Below are positions 58,401 to 64,000 of a DNA stretch of 64,000 nt, one piece after another. The stretch lies in contig JAHLKH010000002.1 in NCBI GenBank assembly GCA_025526915.1, positions 1 to 64,000 of the forward strand, read 5' to 3'. Every line of letters begins with the position of its first letter. Positions within the stretch are counted from its first letter, which is position 1. Origin of the DNA: Entophlyctis helioformis (lineage: Eukaryota > Chytridiomycota > Chytridiomycetes > Chytridiales > Chytriomycetaceae). The translations under genes and the position numbers were made by a program. The notes under the pieces are model-generated. The model saw only the letters and a list, made by a program, of their open reading frames with translations. It made no database searches and was not told where the DNA came from.

Positions 58401-59546
58401 GAGCGTGCTTCGCGTCGTCAACTCGAGTCTTGATGCGGTCTCCTGACGCTGGATCATCAGGTCGCGACGCTTTGTTTGGCGGATAGTCGCACGTTGGTGG
58501 CGCTTCGAGTCCTTGCGGTCCTTGCGAGCCGCCATGCTGCGCTCAAAGGCGCCACTTCGGTGCTTGACTTCGAGAAGCTGCGAGCAACAGCAGCAGCAGC
58601 AGCGGCAGCAGCAGCAGCGGTGGCAGAGAAGGGTGTGTGTTGTGGTTGGTCAGTATCCACCATCATGAATTCGAAATCGGCTGATTGACAGCAAAAGTGA
58701 CGCGCAAGAGACGCGAGACAATCGCGTGGCCAGATCAGCGAGAGCCGCGAATCATGGTCAGATCAGCTCGGCTGGAGCAACACACGAGCATGGCTTCAGA
58801 CCGCAAGCGATGAGCCATACAGTCGAACTGCAGCAAAGCGATGCAGACCATGGTACAGCGCAAGCATGGGACGAGGTTGCATGCATGCCACGCATGGACG
58901 AACACACACAAACCAAACAGCCAGCCAACAGCCAGCCAACATCAAAGCTCCAAAGACAGCAAACACGAACCTGCGAAGCCTGCAAACGCGAGACTTCCGC
59001 CTGCTGGCGGACCATGAGGAACGTGATGTCGTCCTTGCGAAGCACCTCGTACTCGGCCTCCTCAAAGTTGTTCTCAATGGCATCGCACTCTGCGCGTAGA
59101 GCCTTGTAGAGCTCCTCGCTCCTGCGCGTGAACTCGGCACGGAACTTTTCGTTTTCGCTGTCTTTGCCAGCCGACGCCACCGCGACGGTACGACCAGGGT
59201 CAGGCACGGCATTCTCAGCGGCCGCCTTCTTGGCAGCAATCGCCTCGGGCGAGAACGCGCCATTGGAAATTTCCTTGAGCAGGCTGTTTCCAGAGTCGTT
59301 GTTCGTGAAGACGGGACATCCTCCAGCGGTCTGTGAGGCGGACGCGGCGTCGGAAGCAGCAGTGTATGCGCTGCCTGGTGCGCCAGTCGCACCAGTAGTT
59401 GGGCAAGCATCGCCAACCTTTTTCGAGACCTCCGAGGTCCGCCTGTCGGCTTCGTCGCCGCTGTTGGCAGACTCTGCCACATTGAACTCGACACCGGTCG
59501 CGCGAATACGCTGCAGAGAGCCGTCGCTCGATTTCAGATCCGACAT
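55493..59546 (-). CDS. PAS-containing soluble guanylate cyclase, copy D
   Basis: Nine exons on the minus strand: 59546-58971, 58577-58257, 58137-58082, 57991-57677, 57584-56995, 56900-56041, 55924-55879, 55762-55671 and 55564-55493. The frame is intact, giving 975 residues. Exon lengths 2-9 are the same as in copy B (321, 56, 315, 590, 860, 46, 92, 72), which shows common descent. The N-terminal 192 residues are Ala/Ser/Gly-rich with TAGGCPVFTNND. Coiled-coil helices follow, then PAS near 620-725 and the cyclase domain from about 755. Catalytic residues are complete: Asp in FFLDVVGFT and IGDSYMVV, Glu in KVETIGD, Cys in PRYCLF, Asn/Arg in VNTASRMES. A pre-PAS helix carries EIKRMIVVQEKEIQMEQS. 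Intron 1 holds a CAG/CGG repeat (58581-58620). Confidence 0.95.
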
Positions 59547-60403
59547 GGCTAAAACAGTCTGTGAGTCAACTCTTGGAGACGAGCATGGCGGGAGGAAGGC
59601 CAGCTCCATTCAGTTCAGATCGCGTTTGAAATCATGCCAGATCAAACAGACGCCTGTGCCAGCCTTCGCCAGCCTTCGCCAGCCTGCGCCAGCCTGCGCG
59701 CAAACATTGGCACAGTCTGCGACACTTTGGTGGCAGATGCGCCAAAATCCAAAGCTTGGTGACTGTGCCGCTCAAAGACGGCGGGAATGGGGCGAGCCAA
59801 GGAGTCTTGTTGCCATGTGCGGGACTGAAAGCAAATGCTGCCTTTGATCGTCTCGATGGTCGACGCACGGCCAAGAGAGCATGAAGGGACACATGGGATT
59901 GCAAAGAGCTGGCGATCTTGACTGCTGCCTCCATGGGAGGAGGTGGTGGCCATATCATTGCGCACATTCGCGAACATCGTCTCGGCAGACATAGCAGGAG
60001 CTTGCAACTTGAACCACGCGAGGGTTCAGACTGGCAGTCCTGGATGCATGTGTTCATCAATGCGGTGTTCATCAATGCGGTGTCGGCACGGTTAGTTGCC
60101 GTTTGGTACGGACACAGCAGCGAGACGCCAGTCGTCACAACGATTGCAGGTCCGCTCCAAGCAAGCGAAAGGGGTTCGATTGGCAGCCAGTGATGGTCGA
60201 GAGCCAACTTCACCGACGGCCAGTAGGTTCGTGTGCGGGGTATTCGAACGGCAGGTTGGCGTGACATGTTCATTGCTCAAAGGCATACACAGCAGACGAA
60301 GCAAGCATGTCAAACCTCCAGTTCAAACGGCTGGATCCTTTCGTGAACGACTCTGGACAAAGGCGCTCGTCCGTCAATAGACACGCATCTGGACAGCGCC
60401 AGA
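59547..60403. other. Spacer upstream of cyclase D
   Basis: 857 bp, a near-exact copy of 54636-55492. It should act as the promoter region of D. No separate gene is supported. Confidence 0.6.
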
Positions 60404-60498
60404 TCAGTTGGGAGGCAGCTCGAAGGGAAAGTCGGTCTTGCCGGTCAGGAAGAACGTCGTCATCTTGCCCTTGCCCTGCACATCGTTCGATCCATGCA
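60404..60498 (-). pseudogene. Remnant of a fifth guanylate cyclase (last exon only)
   Basis: Contains the complete last exon (60475-60404, ending FELPPN and stop) and about 23 bases of the preceding intron, nearly the same as 55493-55587. Similarity stops abruptly after CCATGCAACAGC at about 60498, where unrelated sequence begins. It cannot encode a working enzyme. It marks one end of the duplicated segment. The sequence from 60499 to 60685 holds CAATCA(C/A)AGCGATT(A/C)CACCAGG(A/G)GTC direct repeats (60550-60604) and the sorting nexin promoter. Confidence 0.88.
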
Positions 60499-60685
60499 AC
60501 AGCGTCTGGATCTGGCATGGCGCGGAGTGTCAGGGCTCTCGAGGTTGACCAATCACAGCGATTACACCAGGAGTCGACCAATCAAAGCGATTCCACCAGG
60601 GGTCAATCGCCGCCCAACTCCGACACGAAACGCGTTCGGGGTTTCCGCCTGTTTCAGACACCAACGCTGTTGAACAAGGAGCACC

Positions 60686-63600
60686 ATGACGGTCGCAACG
60701 AGCCAGCAGACGGCAACGGCCACGGACGCCGGTGGAAGCCAAGCACAAGGCAAGAGCGGCACGGCGGCCAGCGCAATGCCTGTGGGTGTCCTGTCGCCTG
60801 GTCTCGCGCACGCGGACAGCGGCATCGACAGCCACCTCGACGAGTTTGAAGGCGACAACGGCGATGGCCTGCATGCGGGCATCAGCCCCCGCTTCCAAGT
60901 GCACGCACAGCCAGGCGGGTCCCATGGTGGCCCAGACAGCGCTTCTGGCGCCAGCCTCCGGCCCGTGCCTGCCGGCATCATGTCTGCGAGCGCATTCGAC
61001 AGCGACGACGACGACCACGACGAGACGGAGGCGCCAGCAAGCGCAGCAACCACATTCCGTTCCAGCAGAGGAACAACAACAGCAACAACAGCGTCAACGT
61101 CAGCGCCATGTTGACAGGCGACGCTGACGCCGCTGACGCCGCTGACAGCAGCAGCCACCCTGTGCTCGACGGCCAGTACGGCAATCTGCGCGACGCTGCC
61201 ACGGCATATGCTGCGCCAGACAATCGCTGCAGCAACGGCGACGACATCGGCAACGATGCTGCGGCAGCGGTCTCCAACGGACACGGCATCGCCGGCGCTG
61301 CCACTCCCACGCTGAGCACCCGCCTGAGCGTGCACCACCACGAGCCGCTTGCGTCACCGGCTGCGATCGTCAGCGGCATCGATGGCGGCCTGTCACTGTC
61401 CGGCGCCACCAGCTTGGCCAGTGGCCCGGCATCGCCCGCGTCGCCTGCCATGCCGCCAAGACTGAACCGCAAGTCCGCGCGGTCGCTCAACTTCAAGTCG
61501 TCGGTGGCATCAATGACCACAAGCGCCACTTTCCACACAGCCATTTCGAGCACAGGCACCATCTCACAAGCCAACCACCCGCGGCCCTCGTCTGCTTACT
61601 CGCGCCGAGAGTATGACGACGACGGATACGAGGATGACGACGTGTATGACGACGACGACGACCATGGCGATCTGTTCTTGCACAACAGCGGCCCGAATAT
61701 CTCAAGCGAGTCGTGGCCGTTCTCGCGGCCCGGGTTCCCGCATGTCATCAGCGAGGTGCTCGACCAGGCCGCTGCAGACTCGCGCGAGGGCTCGTCCATG
61801 TATCCGCGCTACAGCTTCATGATCTCGACAGACACCGCCGACGGTCCGGTCATGGAGCTCGTCAACATCTACCGCGCACGGGTGTTGAGCGACTACGTGC
61901 CCACGACTCTCATCAGCGGCGACGGCGACGGCGAGAATGAGTTTATGCCCATCCCGCTCCGCGAGGGCGAGATGGTCAATGTATTTGGCAGCAAGTCTGT
62001 CGGATACACCGACACCACCACCGGCGAGTTCTGGAGGAGCGATCAGGCGACGAACGGCACGGACATCAAGACGGACGTGAACGTTGCTGGCGGCTGGTGC
62101 CACGTTGAGCGCGCAGACAACACCAACGGGTTTGCACCCATCTCGTACCTGCATGTGAGTATTGCCGCTTGTTTATGACCGGGATCACTCCCTGTGTGAT
62201 GGGTGGCGCCACACGCTGCGACTCTTAAAGCTGACAACATGGCAACAGTTTGAACCGATTGCAGACGGGCTGGAGGAGGACCTGCCAGTGCACGCAAACC
62301 TCCGCAACAGCAGTCACGGATTCATCATCGACCCCAAGCCTCACCACCGGGTTTCGGCGACGCAGTTCATCACATCGTTCCCGGCACCACCACCCGACTC
62401 TGGCGTCAGCAGCCACTGCGACGATCTTCCTTCGACGGGCATCACAAGCATGTTTCTCGACCCCGCTCGAGTGGGCACAACGATCCACTCCGCGTGGTCA
62501 TCCCTGTTCCACAGCACCGACGGCATCCGCGAGTTTATTCTCCGTGGGCCAGTGCCGACGCCTGAGACGTCCCGCCAGCGCGGCCATCTTGTCGAGGCCT
62601 CCATCCTGGACAGGCAAGGCAGTCTGCCGCTGACAACGCCGTCGGTCTACACGATCGAGTCGCGCGGCAACAATATCATGCACTGGATGCCGCAGCTGTC
62701 GGCATTCAAGGTTCTTGTGCACGCTCCTCTTCGCCGCAAGGCGACGCCGACAGGCCGACGCGGCATGGGTCTGTACACCGCCACAGACGAGTTTGTCTCG
62801 TACAAGATCACGACATGGGTAAGACTGCGTGTCTGGTTGTCATGGCACTTGCGATGCTTGGCCCACAAGGTGGCTGACTGGCCGGCCAGTTTGCATCGTC
62901 GTCGGAACTTGCGCACGAGACCGAGGGCAACGTAACGGTCGAGCGTCGCTTCAACGACTTTACGTTCCTGCATGCCCATCTCAAGGCTAGGTTCCCTGCA
63001 CACACGCTCGCCACGCTGTCGCTGAACATTCCGCCCAAGAACGCGCTGGGATCGCGGTTCGACCCCGTGCTCATTGAAGAGCGGCAGCGCGGTCTGCAGA
63101 TGTACATTGACCGCCTTGTTGCGCATCCGCTCGTGCGCAGCGAGGACATTGTCATGTCCTTCCTGAGCGTTGGCGGCGTGGCCAACGACCCGTCGATCTT
63201 GGACGACGTGACGCCGCTTGCGTTTGACGAGGAGTCGTGCGTGCCGTGGGTCGATGATGGCCAGTGGCGCGACAAGTTTGGCGCACCGGCCGCCAGCGAG
63301 CGAGCCGTGTCGTCCTTCTATGAGCACGTGATTGTGCCCGACTCGGCAAAGTACAACGGACTGAGCATGTACGTGGCCATGTGCTGGAATCTGGCGTTGG
63401 CGCTGCGCCGGATGGGCTGGCTGACAAGGAATGGCTTGGATGGCAGGTCGACGTTCAAGCTGCGATGCGTTGGGGCTGTGACCGAGCGGCTCGAGAACCG
63501 ACTTGCGCCGCTGATTGACGCGACGACCAAGTACCAGATGCACGGCCACGAGATGAAGGACAGCTTCCTGCTGATGGCGCAAGCGCTGCAGTCAATGGGA

Positions 63601-64000
63601 AGGCAGATGGCGCGCACGGGCGGCGAGCATCCTGGATGCTGGCTCCCGACCTGCCAAGGTAAGCGACTCGAGCGGCGATGGGTTGATATGTGAGGTGTGC
63701 ACTAGACTGACGCAAGCAACCACCACTGGCCACAGACTGCCGGCCGATTGGAGACGCGCTCATCACAGCCAGCCTGCAGCTCAAGCATGTGTCGGAGATC
63801 TATGGCAGCCACGTGAGTCGACCACGACCATCGTCAGCGGCCACTGCGACCATTCTGACGACTGACACGCCCCCCCCGCTTTGCATGCACAGAGCACCAA
63901 GTCGGTCGCCCACTTTGTCCAGCACACTCGCAACTTCAAGGCGATGCTGGCGCCGGTCAAGACGCTCACAACCACGTACCATGCCGCCACGCAGACGGCC
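60686..64000 (+). CDS. SH3-PX-BAR sorting nexin (SNX9-type), partial
   Basis: Five exons seen: 60686-62154, 62249-62818, 62890-63658, 63736-63812 and 63893 to the window edge. The N-terminus is disordered (Ser/Ala/Asp-rich, acidic run DDDGYEDDDVYDDDDD). An SH3-like domain follows (YRARVLSDYVPTT, PLREGEMVNVF, GWCHVERADNTNGFAP, ending YLH). The PX domain shows ERRFNDFTFLHAHLKARFP and IPPKNALGSRFDP, then RQRGLQMYIDRLVAHPLV, matching the phosphoinositide-binding R-R-(F/Y)…P-P-K pattern. After it comes helical sequence typical of the BAR half (LENRLAPLIDATTKYQMHG). SNX9-type proteins bend membranes and link dynamin and actin during endocytosis. An extra ~190-residue segment sits between SH3 and PX. 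One G is missing near 61072 (SSRG-NNNSNNS), breaking exon 1. The C-terminus lies beyond the window. Confidence 0.85.

Larger units (their letters stand above)
50570..60498. repeat. Tandem duplication, guanylate cyclase units C and D (~4.91-kb period)
   Basis: Unit C (about 50570-55480) and unit D (about 55481-60390) match almost base for base, including an ~857-bp spacer after each gene (54636-55492 and 59547-60403). Stops lie at 50584, 55493 and 60404. The last belongs to a truncated third unit whose similarity stops at about 60498. Confidence 0.9.

Noticed and set aside
42223..59546. Rhodopsin-guanylate cyclase (optogenetic BeGC1 type)
   Set aside because: No seven-helix opsin is encoded within or directly upstream of any copy. 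The N-terminal halves are hydrophilic coiled coil.

Overview
The window is nuclear DNA from a GC-rich fungus with many short GT-AG introns, most likely a zoosporic (chytrid-type) fungus. The evidence is a fungal-type cytosolic fatty acid synthase, a yeast-type oxaloacetate carrier, a fungal F-box/ankyrin protein, and a family of soluble guanylate cyclases. cGMP cyclases are absent from Dikarya but known in flagellated fungi. The lineage call is inference; no rRNA or other marker gene is present.

Layout. 1-8.6 kb: a partial secreted or membrane protein (-), a small hypothetical (+), a seven-exon casein kinase I (+) and a GBD/FH3 formin-N-terminus-like protein (+). 8.7-17.4 kb: an Oac1-type mitochondrial carrier (-), a type I membrane protein (+), an F-box/ankyrin protein (+) and a large low-complexity protein (-). 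17.8-35.5 kb, all on the minus strand: cytosolic leucyl-tRNA synthetase, then a single-chain fatty acid synthase of 4,074 residues in six exons. 37.0-42.1 kb: a 12-exon ALDH7 (antiquitin) dehydrogenase, divergent by 84 bp from a protein made of four copies of one domain.

42.2-60.5 kb is the most unusual part. Four complete nine-exon genes for PAS-containing class III guanylate cyclases lie head to tail on the minus strand, followed by a 95-bp remnant of a fifth. They form two near-identical pairs (A/B, period 4,183 bp; C/D, period about 4.91 kb). The pairs differ in their 5' halves but are almost the same in their 3' halves, introns included, which points to gene conversion. Each protein has a long coiled-coil N-terminus, one PAS domain and a catalytic domain with all metal-, GTP- and transition-state residues. 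There is no H-NOX, transmembrane or rhodopsin domain. The window ends in an SH3-PX-BAR sorting nexin of the SNX9 type (+), cut by the window edge.

Caveat. Many reading frames are broken by single missing bases, nearly all in short homopolymer runs: leucyl-tRNA synthetase has six, cyclase A four, cyclase C five, and the GBD/FH3 gene, sorting nexin and low-complexity gene have others. In every tested case putting back one base restores a conserved frame or splice phase, and copies B and D carry the intact version. I therefore read these as probable assembly errors and not as pseudogenes. Exon boundaries below were placed by eye from splice signals, phase and family conservation.
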